Shown: in pieces, positions 63,820 through 64,000 of the stretch
Layout: each line of letters opens with the position of its first letter
Position numbering within the stretch: the first letter of the stretch is position 1
Assembly: GCA_943787185.1 (NCBI GenBank)
Contig: CALSLL010000001.1
Location: 372,001 to 436,000 of the forward strand
Origin: UBA10349 sp003485905
Lineage (GTDB): Bacteria > Pseudomonadota > Gammaproteobacteria > Arenicellales > Arenicellaceae
Reading direction: 5' to 3'
DNA length: 64,000 bases
Made by a program: the position numbers and the translations under genes
The notes under the pieces: model-generated
Told to the model about the DNA's origin: nothing
Databases searched by the model: none
Seen by the model: only the letters and a program-made list of their open reading frames with translations

Positions 63820-64000
63820 CACTTTAAACTATTTAAGCTGTTAAGAACTGAACTTGACCAATAACCACCGACCATAAGCGATGACTGTATAGGCTGCTGC
63901 GTAAAATTGAGACACATGCTTTATAATATTTGATACTTATAGAGTTCGCGGGCAAAGCGTGTGGTTAAGTTAGTCAAAGAAGATGTAAAAACAAAGGAAG
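63820..64000. other. Window end without a gene
   Basis: 181 bases to the edge. I see no supported feature; the next gene is probably just beyond. Confidence 0.3.

Overview
The window reads as chromosome of a free-living, probably marine gammaproteobacterium with moderate GC. The basis is the conserved gammaproteobacterial block queG–nnr–tsaE–amiB/C–mutL–miaA–hfq–hflX–hflK–hflC–(DUF2065)–hisZ–purA, the tRNA–tuf–tRNA-Trp–secE–nusG block, and an accessory third rich in Tat/Sec-exported enzymes of the kind common in marine oligotrophs. An uncultured or sparsely cultured order is possible; I cannot fix the genus. No rRNA, CRISPR array, insertion sequence or prophage was seen.

Layout. 0–7.5 kb: an envelope polysaccharide locus. 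On the minus strand lie a CapD/WbpM-type nucleotide-sugar dehydratase, gmd, fcl and manC (the GDP-L-fucose branch), ending in a broken, chimeric wcaJ/htrA remnant. A WecA/WbpL-type glycosyl-1-phosphate transferase is divergent, and the two directions share a short region with two perfect -10 boxes. 7.5–8.7 kb: a minus-strand structured RNA with six GGA motifs, a promoter and a strong terminator (a candidate CsrB/RsmZ-type RNA), three inverted repeats, and a two-gene nucleotidyltransferase/CopG-like toxin–antitoxin pair. 8.7–15.5 kb: prfC converging on nusG–secE–tRNA-Trp–tuf–tRNA-Thr–Gly–Tyr–Thr, then a SPOR-domain gene and coaX. Here nusG is NOT followed by rplK; it ends at a strong terminator against prfC. 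15.7–22 kb: a DUF1501/DUF1800 pair, a TPR protein, an MscS channel and a lipoprotein hydrolase.

22–26.5 kb: a tight four-gene operon (ATP-grasp ligase, two-domain OlsF-like acyltransferase, DinB-like protein, YHS-domain protein) that I read as an aminolipid-type biosynthetic cassette. 26.5–42.2 kb: the conserved housekeeping block, ending with queG and a GST. 42.3–44.7 kb: three minus-strand genes for small or repetitive exported proteins, of which the large beta-helix/glycine-rich one looks 5'-truncated. 45–50.4 kb: a lipoprotein M1 aminopeptidase, a small secreted protein, a SorAB-like sulfite dehydrogenase with its cytochrome, and a membrane protein. 50.7–64 kb: recQ, then a mixed-strand accessory region of mostly exported or redox enzymes (metallo-beta-lactamase fold, EamA transporter, exported SDR, Tat-exported dienelactone hydrolase, two DUF6152 proteins, a Vgb-propeller/cytochrome c fusion, a Tat-exported Fe/Mn-SOD relative, a PhyH dioxygenase, a pterin dehydratase and a DUF1772 membrane protein).

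The most interesting points are the candidate Csr/Rsm-type RNA next to the toxin–antitoxin pair, the ATP-grasp/OlsF-like operon, the split of the secE-nusG/rplK linkage, the chimeric EPS remnant, and the secreted-protein cassette with a truncated beta-helix gene.
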